Shown: positions 54,309-64,000 of the stretch, in pieces
How the letters are laid out: every line of letters begins with the position of its first letter
Numbering within the stretch: position 1 is the first letter of the stretch
NCBI GenBank assembly: GCA_951799445.1
Contig: OX637297.1
Span: 13,516,001 to 13,580,000 of the forward strand
Direction: 5' to 3'
DNA from: Pseudisothecium myosuroides
Lineage: Eukaryota; Streptophyta; Bryopsida; Hypnales; Lembophyllaceae
Length of the DNA stretch: 64,000 nt
Notes under the pieces: generated by a model
The model's input: only the letters and a program-made list of their open reading frames with translations
What the model was told of the DNA's origin: nothing
Databases searched by the model: none
Translations under genes and position numbers: made by a program

Positions 54309-57149
54309 CTAACGATTTGCAGCCAAACTCTGCTTGATGATTTCAATTTGAGCAGGAGGAATCTTGATCTTGCAGTGTGCAGTATCTTTCTTGGTCCTAC
54401 ACTTCCACGCTGTCATAACAACATTTGTGTGCTGCCAAAGTGGCAGTTCCTTTGCATCAATCTCCCAACGTAGACCTCTGTTGCTATCCCATCGAGTGTA
54501 GAATTTTTGAATATCGTCATCTACAGCTATTGGACGGAAGTATTGAATGCGCACAGAATTTGGATGTAGTGGATCAACAAAAGGATCAGACAACGCCCTT
54601 GCAATCCACACTGGTTGCAACTCATTTTCCGCGGGAGTAATCGCAACAAAATAGCCTTCGAAGAGATCTCCACCCACCCTGAAGGATGGTTGTGGGCGAC
54701 CACTCAATGGCCCGACATACACATCATCTTCTCCAAACTCTTCACGATCCTCTCCATCGCTCTCTAATTGATCAACCCGAGTCGCTTGAACACGAGTAGT
54801 CGGCCAGAAGCCATCCTTCAAAATAGTAGAGTCAGGTAGTGGTTCTTGAAGTGCTACCTTCACATCGCGCCAATAGTGCACTATATGCTCCAGTCGTCTT
54901 CGGCATTCCCCGGTGCGGTCTTGGTTGCACAAGTTCTCCCAATACTTAATAAATGCGGATATACCCTTCACAATGTCTGCCTCAGCTTTCATTGGGATTG
55001 GCAGAACTGCCTGTGGTACTCCACGGGGCCATAAACTTTGCCCCTCCGAATCCTCATGCCATAATTTAATTCCACCACTTGTGCCTGAGGGCAACCAATC
55101 TAGGTCAGTGCACAACAATTTGTACTTCATGACAGGACAACTAGTCAAATCAAGGTAGAACTTCACTTGTTGGGGCTTTGTGTGCCCAATCATGATATGG
55201 CTGCCGGCCAAAAATTTGTCTGCAATGAAAGCCTTGAAATCAGGCACTTCTTCTATAAAGTGGGGGATAGTAGGAATGGTTTCTACATCCATGAACGATT
55301 TCATAAGCGCAGGAATTGTCAAGAAATTTTCCTTCTTCAACAACATGCTCCATCTTCCAAAGAGCGCATCAATGTCGTCATGAGTATGACCCACAATCAT
55401 GAAGTTCATATACACTTCACGAAAAATCTTGTTTGCAACTAGTAGAGACCAGTAGCAAAAAACGTATCTGTTCTTGTAGTCCCCAGCGGCATTGTCCATT
55501 TGCACATTCAAAATGGGCGGCAAAGGCGTTGCTGGAACTAAAGTCTCCGGTGGCGGGGGGAGTGAGGCTTCACACATTTCCGCGCCCTTCAGAAGTGCCT
55601 TCGACAAATTTGTCGACCTTGCCCCCACAAACAATTGTCGAGAAGAAGACTTTGGCGGCAATTCCAAATCTCGCAATAACTTTACCATGGAGCCAACGGT
55701 GTAGTTTGAATCTTTAGGAAACATTTCCAAGCCATAATGCGCGTACCGAACATCACCATGACCATGCGCAATCATGCCGGTGACAGCAACCGGCAATTTC
55801 GTGAGCCCGTCCAGTTCTTTAGTCTTGTGAGAGAAGACCGGGGATGCTGTTTTAGAATGGTCCATCTTGTCATGCATGATTGTCAAACACTCGTGCGGAA
55901 AACTGTGCGACTGGTAACGGTTTGCATAATACAGCTCCCTATGCGCCCGAGCAATAGCCAAGTGTCTATCTAGCCTCCTTGTCCATTTCAAAGCGCTTTC
56001 AGATCCGACAAAACAACTCTTCTTTATCTCTTGTAATCTGTCACACTCCGAACACCGAGAAAAGTTATCTCCAGGCTTCTTCACCTCGTACTCTGGGAAC
56101 TTTGAGGATCTAATCTTGCTCAAGTTTGAAGTTGAAACATCCGGCAATCCGAAGGCCGCATTCACTTTGTTGATTTCTTTCATTTTACCCTTCCATTGAA
56201 AGGTAGCGGGGAGACACATGGAGACGACTTTGTCCCCTGACTTCAGAGTTCGGGTACGATGTGGCATGTGATCCGCCTCCTTGTCGAGGATGCACTTCAA
56301 CGTTGCCGTGGCTTGTTCAGTATGCTTCCTTGGCTTCGACAACCCCGTATTACCGTGTGCACGCGCCTCTCGATCGTCCTTCCAGTATTTCAGGTAACGA
56401 TAAAATGTTGCCTCCGGGACAGCAGCAATATGCATCCATGCTCGCATGCACATACTAATGCTTTCAATGGTCACCATCTTCCTCCCACGTGCATCAAGAT
56501 GAACTGATCTGTGTACATCAGTCTTCATGTGGGACCTGAACTTAAATGATGAGTTGTGGTACATGCGTTCTCTGAAGGCTCGAATTTTCTCCCTTGGAAA
56601 CGGTTGAACACAGTTTTTGCTGCAGCAGATTTTGCTGGAAACGAGGTTGATGGACTCTTGAGTGAGGAGCTCTTTAGACTTGAGGGCCGTCAAGCAAGGT
56701 GGATTTCAAAGTAGACTTGAATAAGGCCAGATAGAAGTTTGTGTAGGAGGATTCAGAAGAAGGGCTTGCTGAGTTTTGAAATTATCCCGTAGTTCATGGT
56801 CGTGAAGACTTGCCCCAGAGCAATGGACTCTGTCAATGGGCCAAGCCATCAAATAGTGGATTTTCTCCTCCGGGATGTCCACTTCAGAATGAGTCCTCGT
56901 AATGTGCACAGCGACGTGGGTATCCTCGAGAGGACCATTTGCACCGAGCACAAGGTCTGAATTGACGCTGTGGCAAGTACCTTTGCCAACGAGTAGACCG
57001 CCATCGTTGTACAAAGTTACGGTTCTAGTATTCCAGAGACGACGTGGAATTCCTTCGCATTCCGGAATTTTGACATTCACACTTTCAACCGCAGGATTTT
57101 CGTCGTCGGAAAATTTCATAGGGTCAGCTGCGATGTCAGAGGAACTCAT
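54309..57149 (-). CDS. DUF7869-type transposase-like gene, unit D (nearly intact)
   Basis: One frame of 947 codons from the ATG at 57149 (MSSSDIAADPMKF), 9 nt after an acceptor-like CTGTTCTGCAG, to TAA at 54309. It is broken only by TGA at 56706-56708. Around that stop the sequence differs from copy C, so a small local frame change is possible. Order: N-terminal domain (RLWNTRTVTLYNDGGLL); cysteine-rich start of the main domain (SSKICCSKNCVQPF); a helical region AWMHIAAVPEATFYRY; a C-x2-C element (SECDRLQEIKKSC); MDHSKT; LNVQMDNAAGDYKNRY; VGHTHDDIDALFGRWSMLL. The QxDN and HTHxDID residues are the family signature and probably the metal-binding active site. A C-terminal module ends with MTAWKCRTKKDT. 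The most complete copy in the window. Confidence 0.82.
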
Positions 57150-57219
57150 GACAGATATCTGCAGAACAGAAAGCCAACATTTTGTAAGTGATCGTCATAA
57201 CATACATCATTTTTCTATT

Positions 57220-57943
57220 CAGCTCGAATCGAGCTGAATGGGGTAACCAATAGATATGAGAAGTCAACATAAAATGTACACATATTCTTTTAAGGTGGGG
57301 TCCCTGTTCAACTGCGTAAAATACTACTCGTTCAGGGGATCTGTAATAGATTAACCCTTAAAGTGAAGGAGGGCAAATAGTATTTTATACTCTAGAATGG
57401 TCACAACCACAATTGTTGACTGGAATATATTTTGTGAACTGCAGAAATTAGAATAATACGGTCAACCTCGAAAACTGACAAGCTCAGATCAGCTCGATTC
57501 GAGCTAATCGACAGCCTTTGAAGAAGTCATAGAGTTTTTTACATTTCTTTGTATTACAATGAGCTCAACTTGAGATCATTGCACCTGACAGCCCTTTCGT
57601 CTTCATGTATACTAAATTCATTATGTTTGCTAAAATAGGAAGTACTATAGATTTCTATTTTTCATTAATCATGTTATGCAAGCTTCTAGAATCAGCTCGA
57701 ATCGAGCTGAACCACAGTTGTGAGCTCGTCAGGTACTATTAATTCTGTGAATTCAGAATAATTCATTGGACGGACATTAAGCTCGACTCAAGCTAAATCA
57801 CATTCAGAAATTCCCAAAGGTCCATGATTATGTGATCGTCATTAAATTATAATAGTTCTACAAATACACATTCAGCTCGATTTGAGCTGACTCCTCAAGT
57901 ACAAGAATTTGGCGTGGTCAGTCAATCAGCTCGATTCAAGCTT
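57220..57943. promoter_or_regulatory. Cluster of D palindromes (CAGCTCGAWTCGAGCTG)
   Basis: Copies at 57220-57236 and 57693-57709 (perfect), 57490-57506, 57873-57889 and 57927-57943, with weaker ones near 57561 and 57780. They sit immediately upstream of DUF7869 gene D, in what would be its leader intron. The motif was not seen in units A or C. Confidence 0.82.
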
Positions 57944-58780
57944 ATTAGTCTCGTAAATTGCGGGACATTAACATTATGTGCTCGACTCCGTAATTTCCAA
58001 CGCCAAATTCGGAGGAACCATCACCTCCACTTCCACAAACAATTACAGAGACGGAGATATGAGATGCAGGATGTATCATTCCATTGTACACCATACTGTA
58101 CAACACAAACTAGAATCTCTATGGCACTCTCTCCACAGTGGACCCGTTTCCTGAACGCAATCTTCTCTCAGGACTGCGTGCACAGTCAAACGTAATCTGC
58201 AATCAATTCAAAGCCAGAAACGGAGCCCGCAATGTGATGACAATAACTACATTTGTTTACCGCAAGCGCTTGTACAAAACGGAGAGCCTCCTTCCAGAAT
58301 TCGCCGGCCACGATATCTCTCAATGACAAATACACTCAATAATTGGACTACACCTGCAACTCAACTTGATCTGCTCGACCACAAAAAGGAAGAAGCCGAC
58401 GCGCACACGAGTTGATCCAGACAACAAGAAAGAGTGAAGAAGAATTTCGGAATAGTGGATGACGGCGTACAACCGGCTCACTCGCGGGAACTCGTGGGCA
58501 GGATCTTGTGGGCGGGAACTCGTGGGCGGGAACTACATTGGAGAAATTTAATTTTGAACGCTCATATTCCGATGGTGGCAGAAAATAGGAAATTACCGGA
58601 TTCAGGGATGACTTTGTAGCTGCACAGCCAAAAAAAGGAATCCAATGCCGTAGGTTGTAATTATGCCACTGACATTTTCAGGTAATATTAGTTGGACACA
58701 TTCCCCTCGCTTTTTCCTTAGAAACGGTGATAACAACAATTTTGGATTATATTTCAAACATGAATTTCGGATTTACAGGA
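57944..58780 (-). other. Probable leader exon and promoter of DUF7869 gene D
   Basis: GC-richer than the spacer. It holds GTGGGCGGGAACTC repeats at 58490-58535. Donor candidates on the minus strand are weak (GCGA|GTGAGC near 58485). No coding sequence supported. Confidence 0.35.
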
Positions 58781-58979
58781 GTTCGAAAATCATGACATTT
58801 AGTTCCGATTTTGTACGTACAAAATTCACATGAGCCATGACCGGCCCTGCACTTTGTAGAACCAAAATTATGAAAACCATACACATCAAATAAGGTGATA
58901 TGAGAGAAACAAATGCAAAAGTTGAAAATGTTTTAAGGATAAATTTCAAATATAAGACCATGTGATATTCATTGTATAC

Positions 58980-59520
58980 TAGTGTAGCCATGTGCCATTG
59001 CCACACCCAAAACAAAAGTAAAAGTCATTTTAAAAACCAAAAATAACTCAAAATCCCAAAACTTTTCCACAATAGGTCCAAATGCCACAAAAGAAAGCCC
59101 ATGCACCCCTCCTTGCCAAGGGCTTTCCAACGGTACCAAAAATGTGACAATTTGACACATTCTTCAAAAGATACATAATTTAGTAATTTTTAAGAATAAA
59201 AAATAACTCAAACATCGATAATTTTCCCACCATCAATCCCAACGCCACAAAACAAAGCCCGTGCACCCCTCTTTGCCAAGAGCTTTTCAATATTGCAACC
59301 AAAATCACAGTAAAAATAATTTCCTAATTTTTTTAACCATAAATACTTCCAAATTCAATAACTTCCGCACCGTAGGTCCAAACGCCACGAAACTAAGCCC
59401 GTGCACCCTTCCTCGCCGAGGGCTTTCCAACGGTACCAAGCACACCCCCACGGGATGCACGGTCCGGGAGATCTAAACGTGACATACAAACAAAACAAAC
59501 AAACAAACAGCCAAACTGAA
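58980..59520. repeat. Dispersed spacer repeat, inverted copies in spacer D
   Basis: Three diverged units: GCCCATGCACCCCTCCTTGCC (59096), GCCCGTGCACCCCTCTTTGCC (59258) and GCCCGTGCACCCTTCCTCGCC (59397). Each is followed by AAGGGCTTTCCAACGGTACC-type sequence and an AT-rich part. Same family as 29370-30070, opposite orientation. Confidence 0.78.
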
Positions 59521-61200
59521 GGTATGGATTGTAAAATACAGTACCTCTTTATCCCCTAAATGCCCAAGGCCTCTGTGGAGCTTCTTGAAGTTTGCTCTGA
59601 ATTGAACAAAAAGTCAACATTTCATAAGTTGTACCAATTTCTTTTGAATTGTAACCTTACATATTGAAACTAGACATGTTACAAATCACATAAGGGAAAA
59701 AAACATAACAATATCACGTACAAATTGAAAGATTATAATGTTTGATCATGAAGGTGTTAAAACTAAGAAAAATTTTCAATTCTATTTTTGCATGTGAACT
59801 CTGAAAAGATCGTCACTACAAAAAGATGAGGTTGAAGTGCGTAGCATGCACAACCACAATCAATTCATGGTTTTTCAAAATCTAGTCTACAATTTTTTTA
59901 AATGAATTTCGAAGGTGACTTTTCCTCAAACATCTACTATATGTGAGGCTCATTTTGAAGAGCCTTCAACACTACGGGAAGTCAATATTGCAACGGGTAT
60001 GCTTGCACAAAATCTTGAATAGCAAAATCATAATCCTTTATTAATTCTTAAGATCAGCTCCTTGATTCTAAAACTAGATTTCAAAAAGAGTAATTTTAAA
60101 AATTTTAACTACTAAAAATAGCAACTTCATTGGATTTCACTTAACTTCACAGTTCTCGAAACACCAAAAACTGGTGCCTCGGGCATGTAGGGGATAAAAA
60201 AAATTCTGTCATGTACATTAAATAAATCCAATCCCATTAGTCACTATTGTGTCCTGTGATGTTGCCACAACCAAAGAAAGGGAGACAAATCAATCTTAAA
60301 ACCAAAAAAGGCCTCAAAAGTCTATAACTTCCCCACTATAATAAGTCTATGAACCACAAAACAAAGCCCGTGCTCCCCTCCTTGTGAAGGGCTTTCGAAT
60401 GGTATTCTTCATGTGAAAAAAAAATGATTTTGTCTAACTTCGGCCTTATTAATGTGACCACAACATACGATATGTGTATAAAATAATATAACTCATATTC
60501 TATTGAAGGTGATGTCTTTGATCTTCTTTGACAATATTGTTAAAAAAATTTACCATGGTGAAAAGAAAAGATATACAATTTAAATGAAAGATAAGCAAGT
60601 TCAAAATTCATGTGAAAAATGACATGTTCAGGATTACTACGTGAGAGATGAGATGTAGCTGATGAGTAAAAGGGGTGTCTGATTCTCATTGAAGGCTTGT
60701 GTGAAATGAAATCCTTGGGCATAACGCTACGGGGACTTTTCAAACAAACTCATGAAGTGAGTGACATTTGCTTAAATGTAGTGACATTCTAATAATTATA
60801 GAGACATTTTTGTAAATGTAAAGACATTCCTATAAATGTGAAGACATTGACATGAATGACTTTGGCAATTTATTAGGACCTCTGAAATCAAGGGTTAACG
60901 TAATTGCGGTCAATTTTTTATTGCACGAATACATTCAATTTGTACAAGTTCGAAAACTGCTACACATTTGACATAACCAAGGGGTCATTCTTCCTTGTCC
61001 ATACCTACTTCCAAATTTAAAAAATAATACTATAGGCACATGACTTTGTTCAGCTGTAGTAAGCTTTGAATAACAATGGAACATCTTAGACATTCAGATA
61101 AGATTAAATCCATGATAGACTGCGATGTCTTCGAGCCTCGGCCAGCCAAACAGCTTGGCTGTACCTGGCGCTCTTGCATGCAATGACAGCCCATCCACTT
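59521..61200. other. Spacer D, AT-rich
   Basis: No gene seen. One more unit of the dispersed repeat lies at about 60300-60420 (CCCGTGCTCCCCTCCTTGTG). A short tandem of GACATT motifs (TGTAAAGACATTCCTATAAA) lies at 60770-60850. Confidence 0.45.
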
Positions 61201-61470
61201 CACTATAAAAAACTCACGTTTTAGGTGATGAACCCTAATTTTCTATGACGGATTCCAGGTGATGTCAATGTTGACAACCAAAATTTTGTATGTCAATAAA
61301 AATGTACAATGTAACATCAATGTTGACATAAAAACATTGGATTGTCAACATTCAAGTTATGTTGGACATTTTTGTGGACATAAAAAATTTTGGTTGTCAA
61401 CATTGACATCACCTGAAATCCGTCATAAAAAATTAGGGCTTATCACCTAAAACGCGGGTTTCTTATAGTG
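61201..61470. mobile_element. 270-bp CACTA MITE, target duplication CTT
   Basis: Left end CACTATAAAAAACTCACG; the reverse complement of the right end is CACTATAAGAAACCCGCG. Both continue TTTTAGGTGAT. An inner inverted repeat carries GATGTCAATGTTGACAACC. Flanked by CTT at 61198-61200 and 61471-61473. Confidence 0.9.
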
Positions 61471-61679
61471 CTTGCTTACCCTTTCACTGGACTGACAAAA
61501 GCGGAGTCAGTCAGCAATGAGGCTCCTGCAGTCTCCCCGTTGCTGGTCTTCTAAGCCGTACGATACCATCTCCCTTTCAATACTATAGGACATTGAAAAG
61601 CTTGCTCTGAGACAAGAGTGGTATCCGAAGCATCTGCGATGTATGCAAAAAGTAACTCCTCTAGTTAGTAGGACTTTTT

Positions 61680-62060
61680 TTGTCGACAGCGTTTGATGCT
61701 TTTCATATCATCGTGGAGAAGTTCATCGAAGGGAGAAATCACTTAAGTATTCTATTCCTTAGTTCAGAAAAGGCTCTCCACCCTTTACCTACAAAGGCTT
61801 CAGATTTGCGGTGCAAATCATACTGGCGGTCCCATAGTTTTCGAGGACACAAGGCATTGATGAGCCTGAAAGTTGAAGGCGATCCTCCAGATGTTCTCTT
61901 TTTATCAAAAATGAACTTGTTTGTGGGAGAGGGCAACAATTTAGAAGAACATATTAAAGCATTGCGGGTCTTGCCTGGCTGAAATTGGATTCCAGTGGAC
62001 AGAGGAGTGTCCAATGCGAAGCTTGGCTGAAGCTGCATGCATATGGAGATTACCTCCTTT
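61680..62060 (+). pseudogene. LINE endonuclease-like fragment (tentative)
   Basis: The plus frame gives SHSFRGHKALMSLKVEG, then DPPDVLFLSKMNLFVGEG, then IKALRVLPG, a stop, and NWIPVDRGVSNAKLG. Strand and spacing resemble the start of L1-type AP endonuclease domains (PDVLFLQE...). It is short, with stops, and no reverse transcriptase follows. Confidence 0.4.
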
Positions 62061-62460
62061 CAACATTATTTAAGTGCCATTTGTTGATCGGAGCCACTCC
62101 GGAACATATTTTTCTCGTCCAAAGTACTAATATGAGAACATGGCAGAAACTCGCTACGGGGAAGGATTTTGCTGATCATTGGATAAATATTTATTGTTTG
62201 GCAAGACAGACCGTCAGTATGAAGGATCGTTAATTGGAGTTTACTTTTCGTCTCACACTTCTAACTTTTTGTGATGTGAACTATCGACTTCTATTTCCGC
62301 TACTGTGTATTGCTGTATATGCACGCGACTTCCGAAGCACAGTTTGACCACCCTACGAAAGTTATAAGCTTACGAACGAGGCGGAATTTAAATGTTCATT
62401 CCAATTGCTCGTAGAATTCAAATGGGGTACACATTTGGGCTCTCTCCTCTAAACTTACAA
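62061..62460. other. Spacer D, no feature
   Basis: Possibly decayed continuation of the fragment before it. No supported gene. Confidence 0.3.
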
Positions 62461-62840
62461 GGAGAACATCACATGAACACCCCCTTGTCCTTTGCTGTAC
62501 TTCAATTTTAAAAAACTATATTAAAGCCATAAAATTGGAACAAGGAGGACATTAACAAAAATATGTACAAGTTGCAAATGGGATAAACATTTGAAATCCA
62601 TAAGGTCCTCCAATTTCGGACCTTTTTTCCTACATTAAGAAGGACAACAAAAAATAAATACCCCTCATCCTGTGCTGTAGTTTAAGTTAAATATAACTCA
62701 GAAGTCATGAAATTAGAAGGAGGAAGAAATAAAAATAATACGTAGAAGTTGCAATTGTCGGAAACATCTAAAATCCATGAGGTCCTCCAATATGGGCCTT
62801 TTTTTCCGACATTAAGAAGGACACAAAAAAAAAAAAAAAC
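62461..62840. repeat. Tandem duplication of about 177 bp
   Basis: Two units sharing GGTCCTCCAAT (62604 and 62781), ATTAAGAAGGAC, and CATCCTGTGCTGTA / GTCCTTTGCTGTA. Satellite-like length as in spacers A and C. Confidence 0.65.
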
Positions 62841-64000
62841 TCCTCCTTTGCTGTAGACTGTATAACTAAAGTGATTTTAAAAACCAAAGAAGACCTCAAA
62901 AGTCTATGACTTTCCCACCATAGGTCCATTGCCGCAAAATAAAGCCCATGCAGCCCTCCTCGTCAAGGGCTTTCGAATGGTGCTCATTATGTGAGAAATT
63001 TGCACACAAAAGATAATTAATTTAGAATAATTTATTAATTTAAAAGGACCAAAAAAAACTCAAATATTTATAATTTATGCACAAGACTTCGACATGTCAC
63101 AAAACAAAGCCTGTACATCCCTCCTTGCTCAGGCCTTCCCGATAATACCAAGCACGTCCCCGGGAATGCACAGTTTGGGAGATCTAAATGTAACAAATAA
63201 AACAAAACTTACACTAACAAAACAAACAAACTAAGAGCCGAACTTAAGGACTAGTATGGATAAACTCTTTCAAGACGTGCGCCCAAGCCATAAAAAAATT
63301 TGAGTGTCTAATTATTTGGAATGTTAACAAACAATTGGTATGCCCTGACGTGCTGTTTTCCGAAGTCAATAGAAATATAAATTCCTATTTTTTTATGTCA
63401 ATGAGCACTTTCAAATTCAATAACTTTCACACCATACGTACAAACATCAAGAAACAAATTTAGTGCACCCCTCAGTCCTTGCAAACAGTTTTCAAAAAAT
63501 ACCCTCTACAATACAATCCACGCATGGTCCAGAAATTCAAGTTTAGAAAGCCTTACAATTGAAATACAAATAAATAGCTTCAATATTTTTTGGATTAGAA
63601 ATATTACTTAGTTAGGTACATATCATCTACAAATCCAGAATTTTATTACTTCCCATTTTCTTTGCATTGTACTTTACGTTTGGGTCAGATTCGTTAAAAA
63701 ATAATTCAAAATATAATTATATATGGCATGCAATGAATTTTTCAAAGATTACAAATAATATGGAATATTTGAAATGTGAAAAATGTTAAAGACAATAATT
63801 TAAATCCTCAACAAAAGAAATAATGAAAATGAAAAATTAAATATAATATATATACCAAAATGATTGCTGTATATGTATAAAACCTTCGGAAATTCTAAAT
63901 CATGTTATCACAAAATCACGAAAAGAAAATCAATTCAAATAGAAAATGATTTTGTCTCACTTACATCTTACAAATCTGACCCTAATATATGGTATGTGCC
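62841..64000. repeat. Spacer D end with dispersed-repeat copies
   Basis: Units of the dispersed repeat at 62930-62990 (GCCCATGCAGCCCTCCTCG) and 63100-63190 (CCTGTACATCCCTCCTTGC), with a weaker one near 63450. The rest is AT-rich, without a gene. Confidence 0.55.

Noticed and set aside
58434..58619. Small open frame near the GTGGGCGGGAACTC repeats
   Set aside because: Short and repeat-driven, on the strand opposite DUF7869 gene D; more likely part of its leader region.

Overview
This is nuclear DNA of a eukaryote, almost certainly from the green lineage. It has GT-AG introns with phase-consistent joins, TTTAGGG-like degenerate telomeric motifs, CACTA-type MITEs with 3-bp target-site duplications, a Ty3/gypsy relic, and long AT-rich spacers with satellites of about 167 and 178 bp. 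It looks like an intergenic, transposon-dense part of a large plant-like genome (a charophyte alga, bryophyte or other early-diverging lineage would fit). The species cannot be fixed from the sequence. No ordinary housekeeping gene is visible.

The main content is a repeated two-gene architecture. Gene type 1 is a DUF7869-type transposase-like protein (motifs QxDNAxxxxKNR and GHTHxDIDAxFG). Gene type 2 joins a ParB/DGQHR-like domain (GGQHTVQA or NGQHSVRA) to a degenerate DNA N6/N4-methyltransferase-like domain. In unit A (left edge to about 12.7 kb) and unit C (about 21.8-41.1 kb) the two genes diverge from a long spacer. Each unit carries its own palindrome near both genes: TCGTGGGATCCCACGA in unit A and TATCGTCGASTCGACGATA in unit C. 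Unit D (54.3 kb to past the right edge) has a nearly intact DUF7869 gene with a third palindrome, CAGCTCGAWTCGAGCTG; its ParB-like partner would lie beyond the window. The palindromes fall in predicted 5' leader introns. In the ParB-like genes they also fall in an internal intron at the same protein position in A and C. In unit A they are even embedded in a 108-bp coding tandem repeat.

Layout: 1-1.1 kb, DUF7869 gene A reading out to the left; 1.2-1.9 kb, A palindromes; 1.9-7.0 kb, spacer A with a 159-bp MITE and a 178-bp satellite; 7.05-12.7 kb, ParB-like gene A. 12.76-20.2 kb is a large inverted repeat: two outward-facing copies of a coiled-coil, gag-like gene followed by an LTR-like sequence of about 1.1 kb, around an FCP1-like phosphatase relic. 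21.8-26.2 kb, ParB-like gene C (leftward); 26.3-27.2 kb, C palindromes; 27.2-37.1 kb, spacer C with satellites in both orientations; 37.1-41.06 kb, C palindromes and DUF7869 gene C (rightward). 41-51 kb holds fold-back MITEs, a tRNA-like sequence, a two-exon zinc-finger pseudogene and another coding relic. 51.0-53.95 kb holds a CACTA MITE and the gypsy relic. 54.3-57.15 kb, DUF7869 gene D (leftward); 57.2-57.95 kb, D palindromes; 58-64 kb, spacer D with repeats shared with spacer C.

Most genes are decayed by nonsense codons with few or no frameshifts. In DUF7869 copy C half of the stops replace tryptophan of copy D. This fits C-to-T decay of methylated DNA rather than a variant code. My reading is that these are large two-gene DNA elements in which a transposase-like and a ParB/methyltransferase-like protein act on the same unit-specific palindromes. 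The architecture is read from the sequence; the function is inference.
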